From contig CAJYWD010000021.1 of the NCBI GenBank assembly GCA_913778505.1, positions 1-43,838 of the forward strand: a stretch of 43,838 nt of DNA, in the 5' to 3' direction. Below the pieces are notes generated by a model. That model saw only the letters and a list, made by a program, of their open reading frames with translations. It searched no databases and was not told the origin of the DNA. Shown piece after piece: positions 24,869 to 32,827 of this stretch. The stretch comes from an uncultured Chryseobacterium sp. Lineage in GTDB: Bacteria; Bacteroidota; Bacteroidia; Flavobacteriales; Weeksellaceae. The number at the start of each line of letters is the position of its first letter. Positions within the stretch are counted from its first letter, which is position 1. A program made the position numbers and the translations under genes.

Positions 24869-27487
24869 TTACAATGTCTTAAGTTTTTCTTCCAGGAGCG
24901 CAATCTTCTCCTGCGCATCTTTTTGTTTTTTACGCTCAATTTCTACGACTTCAGGCTTGGCGTTGGCTACAAATTTCTCGTTTGATAATTTTTTGTCGAC
25001 AGAAATCAAGAAACCTTTCAGATATTTAACCTCTTCCTCAGTCTTTATTTTTTCTTCGCCAAGATCCAGATTTTCACTTAATGGGATTGAGAATTCGTTT
25101 GCTCCAACTAAGAATGTAAAACTTGGTTTATCTGTCTTTTGGCTGGGATTGATCTCTGAAATATTAGCTAATTTTTGGATCACCTCTTTGTTGGCTAATC
25201 CGGATACATTCGTGAAAACTTCAACGGTTTCTCTTGGCGAAATGCCTTTGGACTGACGGTAATTTCTAACGCCGGAAATCACTTCTTTAGCAAAATCGAA
25301 ATCCTTGATCTTATCTTCGTTATAAGGTTCTGACTTTTTCTGTTGAGAGATAATCAGCGCTTCATTAATCTTTCTGTCCGACACGGACTGCCAAAGTTCT
25401 TCCGACAGGAAAGGCATAAACGGATGAAGCAATTTCATCAGTTCCTCAAAATAAGCAATTGTTTTTTGATAAACCTCTTCGCTGATTGCTTCTCCAAAAT
25501 TGGGTTTGATGGCCTCCAGATACCAGGCACAGAAATCGTCCCAAATCAGTTTGTAAACCAAATGCAAAGCATCAGAAATCCTGAATTTTGAGAACTGATC
25601 TTCGATTTCGCCAATGGTTTTATTCAATTGTTCTCCGAACCAATTGATGGTTTGCGTATCGGATTCTTTAGTTTTGATATTTTCGTCTCGCTTCCAACCC
25701 TGAATTAATTTGTAAGCATTCCAGATTTTCGTCGCAAAGTTTCTGCCCTGCAGCATCAGATCTTCATCGAACAAAAGATCATTTCCTGCAGCAGAACTCA
25801 ACAAGCTTCCTACACGGACACCGTCTGCTCCATATTTTTCAATCAGATCAATAGGATCCGGAGAATTTCCTAATTGTTTAGACATTTTTCGTCTTTGCTT
25901 ATCTCTCACGATTCCCGTGAAATAAACATTTTTGAACGGAACGTCTTTTCTGTATTCCAATCCCGCCATGATCATTCTGGCCACCCAGAAGAAAATAATA
26001 TCCGGACCGGTCACCAAATCCGACGTTGGATAATAATAATTGATATCTTTATTGTCGGGATCCAAGATTCCTTCAAAAACCGACATCGGCCACAGCCAGG
26101 ACGAGAACCAGGTATCCAGAGCATCTTCGTCTTGTTTAAGGTCAGAAGCTTGAAGTTGGAAGTTGGAAGTTTTATCTTGAGCTAATTTTACTGCGTATTC
26201 GATATTTTCAGCTACAACAAAATCATTTTCACCCGTTCCATAATAGAATGCGGGAATCTGCTGTCCCCACCACAGCTGACGGGAAATGTTCCAATCATGG
26301 ACATTCTCCATCCAGTGGCGGTAAGTATTTTTGAATTTTTCCGGATGAAATTTAATTGTATCATCCATCACCACATCCAAAGCAGGTTTTGCCAGTTCAG
26401 ACATTTTCAGGAACCACTGAACGGAGATTTTGGGTTCAATAACAGCGCCTGTTCTCTCAGAAGTTCCAACTTTATTGACATAATCTTCCGCTTTCAGAAG
26501 AAGGTCATTTCTTTCCAGTTCTTTAGCGATCTCTTTTCGTACGGTAAATCTTCCCAGTCCCTGGTAATGCATGCCGTGCTCGTTCAGAACCGCATCATTA
26601 TCCATAGAATCGATGATTGGCAAATTGTGGCGCTGCCCTATTTCGTAATCGTTGATATCGTGAGCCGGTGTAATTTTCAACGCTCCGGTTCCGAACTCGA
26701 TGTCCACATAATCATCCTCGATAATCGGAATCACTCGATTAACGATCGGAACAATGACGTTTTTACCTTTCAAATTCTGGTACCTTTCGTCATTCGGATT
26801 GACGCAGACAGCTACATCGCCGAAAATCGTTTCCGGACGTGTGGTTGCCACAGTCAAGAAATCCTCAGAACCTTCAATTTTATATTTCAGATAGTATAAT
26901 TTGCCGTTTTGTTCTTTGAAAATGACTTCTTCATCAGAAATATTCGTTTGCGCCTCGGGATCCCAATTGACCACTTTATAACCACGATAGATCAATCCTT
27001 TATTATAAAGATCAACAAAAACCTTGATTACGGATTTGGAAAGATTTTCCTCCATTGTAAATCGGGTTCTGTCCCAGTCGCAGGAGCAGCCTAACTTTTT
27101 CAGCTGTTCCAGGATGGTTCCGCCGTATTTTTCTTTCCATTCCCAGGCATGCTTGAGAAATTCTTCCCTGCTAATATCCTTTTTGTTAATACCTTCGGCC
27201 TTTAGTTTTGCCACAACTTTTGCTTCTGTGGCAATCGATGCGTGATCCGTTCCCGGCACCCAGCAGGCGTTAAAACCCTGCATTCTTGCCCTTCTAACCA
27301 ATACATCCTGAATCGTATTGTTCAGCATGTGTCCCATGTGGAGAATTCCGGTCACATTGGGTGGCGGAATTACAATCGTGTAGGGTGGTCTGTCGTCTGG
27401 TGTGGAATGAAAAAATTTATTTTCCAACCAGAAGTCATACCATTTCTGTTCGGTTTCCTGAGGATTATATTTATCAGCAATCTGCAT
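24869..27487 (-). CDS. valS: Valyl-tRNA synthetase
   Basis: An 872-residue class I aminoacyl-tRNA synthetase that charges tRNA-Val. The HIGH motif is in PPPNVTGILHMGHMLN (about 41-56). The editing (CP1) domain contains TTRPETIFGDVAV, and the class I KMSKS loop reads RKMSKQLGNSPDP, the form usual in Bacteroidota. The tungsten-like motif LDTWFSSWLWP and the C-terminal coiled coil (EKIALLEEKLKTL) are present. At residues about 438-448 (KTSNFQLQAS) four heptamer repeats are embedded in the coding sequence without breaking the frame. The gene is divergent from the DUF1573 gene; its -7 element is at 27518-27525 (TATTTTTG). Confidence 0.95.
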   Translation of the reverse strand: MQIADKYNPQETEQKWYDFWLENKFFHSTPDDRPPYTIVIPPPNVTGILHMGHMLNNTIQDVLVRRARMQGFNACWVPGTDHASIATEAKVVAKLKAEGINKKDISREEFLKHAWEWKEKYGGTILEQLKKLGCSCDWDRTRFTMEENLSKSVIKVFVDLYNKGLIYRGYKVVNWDPEAQTNISDEEVIFKEQNGKLYYLKYKIEGSEDFLTVATTRPETIFGDVAVCVNPNDERYQNLKGKNVIVPIVNRVIPIIEDDYVDIEFGTGALKITPAHDINDYEIGQRHNLPIIDSMDNDAVLNEHGMHYQGLGRFTVRKEIAKELERNDLLLKAEDYVNKVGTSERTGAVIEPKISVQWFLKMSELAKPALDVVMDDTIKFHPEKFKNTYRHWMENVHDWNISRQLWWGQQIPAFYYGTGENDFVVAENIEYAVKLAQDKTSNFQLQASDLKQDEDALDTWFSSWLWPMSVFEGILDPDNKDINYYYPTSDLVTGPDIIFFWVARMIMAGLEYRKDVPFKNVYFTGIVRDKQRRKMSKQLGNSPDPIDLIEKYGADGVRVGSLLSSAAGNDLLFDEDLMLQGRNFATKIWNAYKLIQGWKRDENIKTKESDTQTINWFGEQLNKTIGEIEDQFSKFRISDALHLVYKLIWDDFCAWYLEAIKPNFGEAISEEVYQKTIAYFEELMKLLHPFMPFLSEELWQSVSDRKINEALIISQQKKSEPYNEDKIKDFDFAKEVISGVRNYRQSKGISPRETVEVFTNVSGLANKEVIQKLANISEINPSQKTDKPSFTFLVGANEFSIPLSENLDLGEEKIKTEEEVKYLKGFLISVDKKLSNEKFVANAKPEVVEIERKKQKDAQEKIALLEEKLKTL
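26145..26172. repeat. Four in-frame heptamer repeats inside valS
   Basis: On the plus strand: GAAGCTT, GAAGTTG, GAAGTTG, GAAGTTT. On the coding strand they specify KTSNFQLQAS in a linker just before the conserved DEDALDTWFSS segment. Twenty-eight bases is not a multiple of three, so the reading frame depends on the flanking bases that came with the repeat. The low-complexity character suggests insertion by slippage in a tolerated loop. Confidence 0.75.
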
Positions 27488-27517
27488 CTTGAGTTATTTT
27501 TTTGGCTTAATGATTTG

Positions 27518-27525
27518 CAAAAATA
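27518..27525 (-). promoter_or_regulatory. -7 element of valS
   Basis: Read on the minus strand, TATTTTTG fits TAnnTTTG and gives a leader of about 25 bases before the ATG at 27487. No clear -33 TTG at the expected spacing. Confidence 0.5.
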
Positions 27526-27567
27526 AGATAATGTGAAAAAATTAACATCACATATTCAAATTATTTA

Positions 27568-27575
27568 TAACTTTG
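27568..27575 (+). promoter_or_regulatory. -7 element of the DUF1573 gene
   Basis: TAACTTTG fits TAnnTTTG, 32 bases before the ATG at 27608. Confidence 0.55.
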
Positions 27576-27607
27576 ACTTTTAAAATTATAATTAAAACAA
27601 AGACAAT

Positions 27608-28114
27608 ATGAAAAAGATTCTTGCAGGACTTATGATGACCGGCGCTATTGCTTTCGCATCTGCTCAGACAATCTCATTCGATAAAACAACTTTCGACTAC
27701 GGCAACGTAAAAGCCGGTGCAGATGGTCATAGATTCTTCACCGTGAAAAATACAGGTGACAAACCATTAATTATTAGCGATGTAAAGCCATCATGCGGAT
27801 GTACAACGCCGGAATGGAGCAAAGATCCGATCTTGCCAGGTAAAGAAGCCAAAATCAAAGTGGGATATAATACAGGCATCAAAGGACCTTTTAACAAATT
27901 GATCGAAGTATATTCCAACGATCCGCAAAACAGCCGTTCTGTGCTTTACATTAAAGGAAATGTAGAAGATCTTGCCGGTGTTAATCAGGAAGCTCAACTT
28001 TCTGTGAATCCTGTAGCTACAATGAAAGCGATGCCAGTTCAAGGCCAGGCTGCGACAGCTAAAAGAGCTGCCAAAAAAGCAGTAAGCGCTCAAAAAGCTG
28101 AAACTGCTAAATAA
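27608..28114 (+). CDS. DUF1573-domain secreted protein
   Basis: A 168-residue exported protein. The signal peptide is residues 1-19 (ending AFASAQ). The DUF1573 domain is an immunoglobulin-like beta-sandwich: FDYGNVKAGADGHRFFTVKN, then the family signature KPSCGCTTPEWSKDPILPG and VYSNDPQNSRSVLYIKG. The last 40 residues are rich in Ala, Lys and Gln (ATAKRAAKKAVSAQKAETAK), a basic tail beyond the domain. DUF1573 proteins are very common in Bacteroidota, are thought to be periplasmic or surface-associated, and have no firm function. Confidence 0.9.
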   Translation: MKKILAGLMMTGAIAFASAQTISFDKTTFDYGNVKAGADGHRFFTVKNTGDKPLIISDVKPSCGCTTPEWSKDPILPGKEAKIKVGYNTGIKGPFNKLIEVYSNDPQNSRSVLYIKGNVEDLAGVNQEAQLSVNPVATMKAMPVQGQAATAKRAAKKAVSAQKAETAK

Positions 28115-28137
28115 GCACCTGCCTACTCAATATAATT

Positions 28138-28170
28138 CCGTCATGTTCCAGAAGCATGACGGTTTTTTTT
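28138..28170 (+). terminator. Terminator of the DUF1573 gene
   Basis: An 8-bp stem CCGTCATG/CATGACGG (28138-28145 with 28155-28162) followed by eight T. Confidence 0.9.
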
Positions 28171-28195
28171 ATCTTTAACTAAAAATTTCCCTCCC

Positions 28196-29071
28196 ATGAG
28201 TCATAATTTTTCTGATGATTTCTTGATTAAATCCAATAATAAGTTCCATATCAAGGATCACACGACCACCTACAAAGGAAAACTTAAAAAAGCCGAAGGC
28301 AAGAAACTCCTTAAACAGGAAAAGGAAAAACTTAGCAAATTGCAGGAAAAGCTTTACGCCGATGGCAGCAAATCCCTTCTGATCGTACTGCAAGCCATGG
28401 ACGCAGCGGGCAAAGACAGCCTGATAGAACATGTATTTGGCGGCGTAAATCCGCAAGGCTGTGATGTGACGAGCTTCAAAGGGCCAAGCACCAAAGAGTA
28501 TTCTCATGATTTTATCTGGCGTCATTACCTTGCGCTTCCTGCAAAAGGCAAGATCGGAATTTTTAACCGCTCGCATTATGAAAGTGTTCTGGTCTGCAAA
28601 GTACATCCGGAATACAATCTCAGCGAAAAGGTCTGGACCGATGTTAAGCAATTTGATGATCAATTTTGGGAAGATCGCTACGAAAGCATCCGGAACTTTG
28701 AAAAACATCTTTCGCAAAATGGCACCAAGATCGTTAAAATCTTTCTTAATGTATCTAAGGAGGAGCAAAAACAGAGGTTTCTGGACAGAATTGATGAGGC
28801 GGACAAAAACTGGAAATTTTCTTCGGCGGACATCAAGGAGAGAGGCTATTGGGATGATTATCAAAAAGCTTATGAGGAAGCTATACGGAAAACCGCTACA
28901 GATACCGCGCCTTGGTTTGTGATTCCTGCGGATAAGAAATGGTTTTCACGTGTTGCAGCAATACAGGTTATTATAGACGCATTGGAAGCCATGGACCTGC
29001 AATTTCCGGAAGTCTCCGAAGAAGAAAAGCAATCACTATCAGACTCTAAAGCGCAACTGGAGCGTGAATGA
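28196..29071 (+). CDS. Polyphosphate kinase 2, class III type
   Basis: A 291-residue single-domain PPK2 that uses polyphosphate to phosphorylate nucleotides. The Walker A motif is in AMDAAGKDSLIEHV (69-80, with DAAGKD). The Walker B/lid region is GIFNRSHYESVL (121-132), with the Asn-Arg-Ser-His-Tyr-Glu form of the family. The length and N-terminal extension (KLKKAEGKKLLKQEKEKLSK) fit class III PPK2, which in Cytophaga and Meiothermus convert both AMP to ADP and ADP to ATP. The class assignment is by inference from length and overall motif. The gene has a terminator on each side, so it is monocistronic. Confidence 0.88.
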   Translation: MSHNFSDDFLIKSNNKFHIKDHTTTYKGKLKKAEGKKLLKQEKEKLSKLQEKLYADGSKSLLIVLQAMDAAGKDSLIEHVFGGVNPQGCDVTSFKGPSTKEYSHDFIWRHYLALPAKGKIGIFNRSHYESVLVCKVHPEYNLSEKVWTDVKQFDDQFWEDRYESIRNFEKHLSQNGTKIVKIFLNVSKEEQKQRFLDRIDEADKNWKFSSADIKERGYWDDYQKAYEEAIRKTATDTAPWFVIPADKKWFSRVAAIQVIIDALEAMDLQFPEVSEEEKQSLSDSKAQLERE

Positions 29072-29076
29072 TAAGA

Positions 29077-29113
29077 AAAATGCCACCCCGGATTCGGTTC
29101 TGAGTGGCATTTT
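29077..29113. terminator. Bidirectional terminator, PPK2 / hemB
   Basis: A 10-bp perfect stem AAAATGCCAC/GTGGCATTTT (29077-29086 with 29104-29113) with A and T flanks, between two convergent genes. Confidence 0.85.
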
Positions 29114-29141
29114 AATTTGGCTACAGAATGTATATTAAGAC

Positions 29142-30128
29142 TTAACTGTTCAGAAGCTTTGCAACTTCCGGTGCAGCGTAGGTGAAGATCATATCTGCAC
29201 CGGCACGCTTAAAACTCGTTAAACTTTCTATCAAAACTTTATCATTGTCCAGCCAGCCATTTTGAGCTGCAGCTTTCAGCATGGCATACTCACCGCTTAC
29301 CTGGTAAACCGCAATAGGCTGCGTAATAAGTTCACGGATTTTGCTGATGATGTCCAGATAAGGCATTCCGGGCTTGATCATGATGATATCCGCACCTTCT
29401 TCCACGTCGCGCAACGCTTCATCAATGGCTTCACGCGAATTATGAAAATCCATCTGATACGTTTTTTTATCTGCAGGGATTTCCTCGGCATCCACCGGTG
29501 CGCTGTCCAAAGCACTTCTGAAAGGTCCGTAAAAAGCGCTGGCATATTTCGCAGCGTAAGAAAGAATTCCTACGTCGGTAAAACCGCTTTCTTCTAATCC
29601 CTCACGAATAGCGAGCACTCGGCCGTCCATCATATCGCTGGGCGCCAAAATATCTGCGCCGGCCTCGGCGTGGGAAACGCCCATTCTTACCAAAGCTTCT
29701 ACAGTAGAATCATTATCTATTTTTCCATTTTTGATAATACCGTCATGACCGTATATTGAATAGGGATCCAATGCTACATCAGGCATAATGACTACGCCGG
29801 GTACAGCATCCTTAATCGCTTTTATAGCATTTTGCATCAGTCCGTTCGGATTCCAGGCTTCTTTACCCGTATTATCTTTTAGATGGTCGGACACCTTCAT
29901 ATAAAGATTGACCGCCTTAATGCCAAGTTCATAATTTTCTTTAACAGTTTGCACCGTTAAATCTAAAGTTTGCCTAAAAATTCCCGGCATAGAGGCTATG
30001 GCTTCCTTTTTGTTTTCACCTTCCATAACGAACATGGGCAGTACCAAATCGTTGGTGGTAAGGCTTGTTTCACGAACGAGACTTCTGATGGAATCGTTGG
30101 TTCTTAGTCTTCTGTTTCTTGAAATCAT
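29142..30128 (-). CDS. hemB: Delta-aminolevulinic acid dehydratase (porphobilinogen synthase)
   Basis: A 328-residue enzyme that condenses two aminolevulinic acid molecules to porphobilinogen in haem synthesis. The Schiff-base lysines are K194 (SYAAKYASAFYGPF) and K252 (IIMIKPGMPYLD). In the metal segment, DVALDPYSIYGHDG replaces the cysteine-rich zinc site of other forms with Asp and His residues, so it should use magnesium or potassium and not active-site zinc. Length matches the family. The gene stands alone, divergent from the short T9SS cargo gene; a -7 element (TAAATTTG) is at 30149-30156. Confidence 0.95.
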   Translation of the reverse strand: MISRNRRLRTNDSIRSLVRETSLTTNDLVLPMFVMEGENKKEAIASMPGIFRQTLDLTVQTVKENYELGIKAVNLYMKVSDHLKDNTGKEAWNPNGLMQNAIKAIKDAVPGVVIMPDVALDPYSIYGHDGIIKNGKIDNDSTVEALVRMGVSHAEAGADILAPSDMMDGRVLAIREGLEESGFTDVGILSYAAKYASAFYGPFRSALDSAPVDAEEIPADKKTYQMDFHNSREAIDEALRDVEEGADIIMIKPGMPYLDIISKIRELITQPIAVYQVSGEYAMLKAAAQNGWLDNDKVLIESLTSFKRAGADMIFTYAAPEVAKLLNS

Positions 30129-30148
30129 CTTACTGAAATATTTTAATG

Positions 30149-30156
30149 CAAATTTA
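30149..30156 (-). promoter_or_regulatory. -7 element of hemB
   Basis: On the minus strand, TAAATTTG, an exact -7 consensus, 20 bases before the ATG. No clear -33 TTG at 19-20 bases. Confidence 0.55.
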
Positions 30157-30179
30157 ATTATTGTTTTACGGATAGACTA

Positions 30180-30210
30180 TTGTGTATTCGATTTATTTAA
30201 AATATATTTG
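30180..30210 (+). promoter_or_regulatory. Promoter of the short T9SS cargo gene
   Basis: TTG at 30180-30182, 20 bases, then TATATTTG at 30203-30210: a full match to the Bacteroidota -33/-7 promoter. It predicts a leader of about 25 bases before the ATG at 30242. Confidence 0.75.
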
Positions 30211-30241
30211 TGAGTAATTGTTTAAATACAGACCTAAGCGA

Positions 30242-30589
30242 ATGAAAAAACTTCTATTCTTTATTATATTTACGGTAATGTCAGTTGGATTCTCAGGAGA
30301 GATGAAGGCTCAGACCGCACGCACTATCGCCGGACAGAAGACTGATGACGGCATTTTGGTGGCTTATCCTAATCCTACCCGGGATGTACTTATTCTCAAA
30401 TCAAAAGATGATTCTGCAAAGATTAAATCTGTAACGTTCTTCTCTATTTTGGGAGCACAAGTTGCAGAATATAATATCAACAGTAATAATGCTGAACTGA
30501 GACTTGACAAATTACGTCCGGGCAAATATCTGATGCGTTATCTTCTGGATGACAATACTCAGAAAATTACTCAGATTATTAAACAATAG
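30242..30589 (+). CDS. Short T9SS type A sorting-domain protein
   Basis: A 115-residue exported protein. Residues 1-26 form a signal peptide (ending EMKAQ), and from about 40 to the end there is only the type A T9SS sorting domain (VAYPNPTRDVLIL, SILGAQVAEYNI, LDKLRPGKYLMRYLLDD, ITQIIKQ). Between them are only about 15 residues (TARTIAGQKTDDGI), so there is almost no passenger. A strong promoter and an intrinsic terminator flank it, so it is probably a real, separately expressed gene and not a fragment. I chose the ATG at 30242; an upstream in-frame start would put basic residues ahead of the signal peptide. Confidence 0.85.
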   Translation: MKKLLFFIIFTVMSVGFSGEMKAQTARTIAGQKTDDGILVAYPNPTRDVLILKSKDDSAKIKSVTFFSILGAQVAEYNINSNNAELRLDKLRPGKYLMRYLLDDNTQKITQIIKQ

Positions 30590-30606
30590 TTTTCCCATGA
30601 TGTATG

Positions 30607-30643
30607 AGATGCCGGTTTTTTTTAAGCCGGCATCTTCTTTTTT
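30607..30643 (+). terminator. Terminator of the short T9SS gene
   Basis: A 9-bp stem AGATGCCGG/CCGGCATCT (30607-30615 with 30627-30635), then TCTTTTTTT. Confidence 0.88.
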
Positions 30644-30659
30644 ATAACTCCGATTTCTG

Positions 30660-30667
30660 TATTTTTG
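30660..30667 (+). promoter_or_regulatory. -7 element of the OmpA-family gene
   Basis: TATTTTTG fits TAnnTTTG, 23 bases before the ATG at 30691. Confidence 0.55.
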
Positions 30668-30690
30668 CACTTAACCAAGAAAATAGAATT

Positions 30691-32361
30691 ATGATTAGAA
30701 TCGCAACTCTCGGTCTTATCTTTTTTTGCCAAATTATCAGTGCCCAATTCAGAAGTTCATTGTATGACAGTAATCAACTGAGTGTATCATTACGAGGTGG
30801 TATAGACTTCCCTTCATACGATAATCAGACAAAATATATCGATTATAAGCCTAATTTTAACCTTGGTACTTCGATAGATTTTTACTTCAACTGGATCGGC
30901 TTGGGTATTGATCTGGATTACCTGAAAAACAATCCAAAGAGCACATATCCTGTTTCGAATCTGTATCAAAATTCTGTTCGGATCCCGGACGGTATTTTTA
31001 GCAGTAATGCTATCAAAAGAATCTTTGTTGGCGCAGGTCCTAATTTCCGATGGGTGCTTGATGACGACTTAAGTGTAGCCTTCAAACTGCGGGGTGGAAT
31101 TGCCAGCATCCAAGACGGAGAAACAGCTCTGAAATCCTCACCTATTATGCTCAATTATCATCAGGGTTATGATGCTAAATCTATTCTGTCAGGCAAAGCG
31201 CAGGTGGAGTTCAATTGGTTTTTCTCGGAGTATGTGGGCATCAATGCCGGTGCTTATTATATTCAGCATTTTGGTGCGGCAGATCGGGCGCAGAACAATA
31301 CCGTGACAGGATTCGTCCCTTTTGTGGAAAACAACGGACAATATAACCTCAGCAATAATGGTTTGACCAGCCGAAACAGCAGCCTTAATCACGAGATTCA
31401 TTCTGCAGGTGTTTTTGCGGGAATCACCTTCCGTATCCCAACAGAGAAAAAAGCACCTCAGTATAATCTTAATGTGATCGCCAAAGATAAAGAAACAGGA
31501 ATTATTCTTCCGGATACCTTTGTAGAACTGTATAGAGACGGGAAACGTGCGTACTTTGCCAGAACCAATGCGCAAGGTGTTGCCTTCTTCAAAAACATTA
31601 AACCTGATAACTACGAGATCCGTGGTAACCTTTACAATATCGATCTGGCAGCGAACAAAACTTCTAAAAATGAATTTGTGAAGAATTCTGTTCTTAAAAA
31701 GGAGATTTCTACGGACTCAGAAACATTTTTGGTGAAAGGCCAGGTCAATATCTGTAACTCCAAGAATCCACTGCGCGACGTAACAATTGTCATCAAAAAT
31801 AATGTTGAGAGTACTTTGAAAGATCTCAAGACCGATCTCAACGGAAAATTTTATTTCAAAGCCGATAAAAACGGTGTCTACACAATCTACGGCAAAAAGG
31901 GAAATTATTTCTCTCAAACCGAGGTGGTAACTGCTAAAAATGCAGACCGAAGCAATACGCTTTTCCTTAATCTCCAGGTATGCATGGAGGAAACAACGTG
32001 TGGCAAAGCCATTAACCTTAAAAATATTCATTACGATCTGGATAAATTTGACATCCGTGAGGATGCGAAAGCTGAACTCAACAAGCTGATCCAGTTTATG
32101 AAAGACAATCCGAACGTAAAGGTAGAACTGGCGTCGCACACCGATTCCAGAGCATCTGATGAATATAACAAAACCCTTTCGCAGAACAGAGCCAATGCGG
32201 CAGTGGATTACATGGTAGCTAATGGCATCAGTAAAGAGCGGCTGAAGGCTATCGGATATGGCGAAACCAGATTGCTGAACGCCTGCAGCAACGGTTCAGA
32301 TTGTACCGAAGAGCAGCATCAGATCAATCGCCGGACCGAGATGAAGGTTATCTGTCCTTGA
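30691..32361 (+). CDS. OmpA-family outer-membrane protein with carboxypeptidase-regulatory-like repeats
   Basis: A 556-residue outer-membrane protein. A signal peptide (residues 1-19, CQIISAQ) leads into a beta-rich N-terminal barrel (about 20-255). Two carboxypeptidase-regulatory-like (CarboxypepD_reg) domains follow, recognisable by YNLNVIAKDKETGIILPDTF and by FLVKGQVNICNSKNPLRDVT. The C-terminal OmpA domain (about 445-556) has the peptidoglycan-binding pattern HTDSRASDEYN...LSQNRANAAVDYM. It probably anchors the outer membrane to peptidoglycan. I chose the ATG at 30691, which starts the signal peptide; an earlier start would run through the previous gene's terminator. Confidence 0.92.
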   Translation: MIRIATLGLIFFCQIISAQFRSSLYDSNQLSVSLRGGIDFPSYDNQTKYIDYKPNFNLGTSIDFYFNWIGLGIDLDYLKNNPKSTYPVSNLYQNSVRIPDGIFSSNAIKRIFVGAGPNFRWVLDDDLSVAFKLRGGIASIQDGETALKSSPIMLNYHQGYDAKSILSGKAQVEFNWFFSEYVGINAGAYYIQHFGAADRAQNNTVTGFVPFVENNGQYNLSNNGLTSRNSSLNHEIHSAGVFAGITFRIPTEKKAPQYNLNVIAKDKETGIILPDTFVELYRDGKRAYFARTNAQGVAFFKNIKPDNYEIRGNLYNIDLAANKTSKNEFVKNSVLKKEISTDSETFLVKGQVNICNSKNPLRDVTIVIKNNVESTLKDLKTDLNGKFYFKADKNGVYTIYGKKGNYFSQTEVVTAKNADRSNTLFLNLQVCMEETTCGKAINLKNIHYDLDKFDIREDAKAELNKLIQFMKDNPNVKVELASHTDSRASDEYNKTLSQNRANAAVDYMVANGISKERLKAIGYGETRLLNACSNGSDCTEEQHQINRRTEMKVICP

Positions 32362-32800
32362 TCATCCACCATTTTTTGTAAATCATAAAACCTATTATGG
32401 CTCCCAGCGTATTTAGAATGACATCGTCAACATCTGCAAAGCCACGGTTAAAATAAAATTGAGAAAACTCAACGATATTAATAACTATGAAAAAAACACC
32501 GAAGAGCCAACGGAATTGGTTTAGTTTTGGATAGAGAATGCCGAGACATCCATAAGGTATAAACAAAATGATATTCCCGAAGATATTCTTGATAAATTCG
32601 ATTTTGTCCCATAAAAATACGTTCGTTGAATAGTAAGTAATGGTTTCAAAAGGGTAAAATTTAATATCAAATAGAACCGTGGGAGAATATCTGAAAGATG
32701 CAAAAAACAAGAGATATAATATCCAGATGGTATAGACATTAATGAATAGCGGATACCATCTATTAATAAAGATCTTCAACGTAAACAATTTAGACAACAA
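32348..32800 (-). CDS. VanZ-like membrane protein
   Basis: A 150-residue membrane protein of the VanZ family. Four hydrophobic helices are visible, with the family patterns GNIILFIPYGCLGIL (about 74-88) and VEFSQFYFNRGFADVDDVILNTLGA (about 110-134). VanZ-like proteins occur widely outside glycopeptide resistance, and their function in most bacteria is unknown, so resistance should not be inferred. Its stop codon region overlaps the end of the convergent OmpA-family gene by 14 bases, and no terminator separates the two. Confidence 0.88.
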   Translation of the reverse strand: MLSKLFTLKIFINRWYPLFINVYTIWILYLLFFASFRYSPTVLFDIKFYPFETITYYSTNVFLWDKIEFIKNIFGNIILFIPYGCLGILYPKLNQFRWLFGVFFIVINIVEFSQFYFNRGFADVDDVILNTLGAIIGFMIYKKWWMIKDR

Positions 32801-32827
32801 AAATCAATAAAAAAATTGAATTTAAGA

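Noticed and set aside
32348-32800. Glycopeptide resistance based on VanZ similarity
   Set aside because: There are no vanHAX or regulator genes nearby, and VanZ-like proteins are widespread without resistance.
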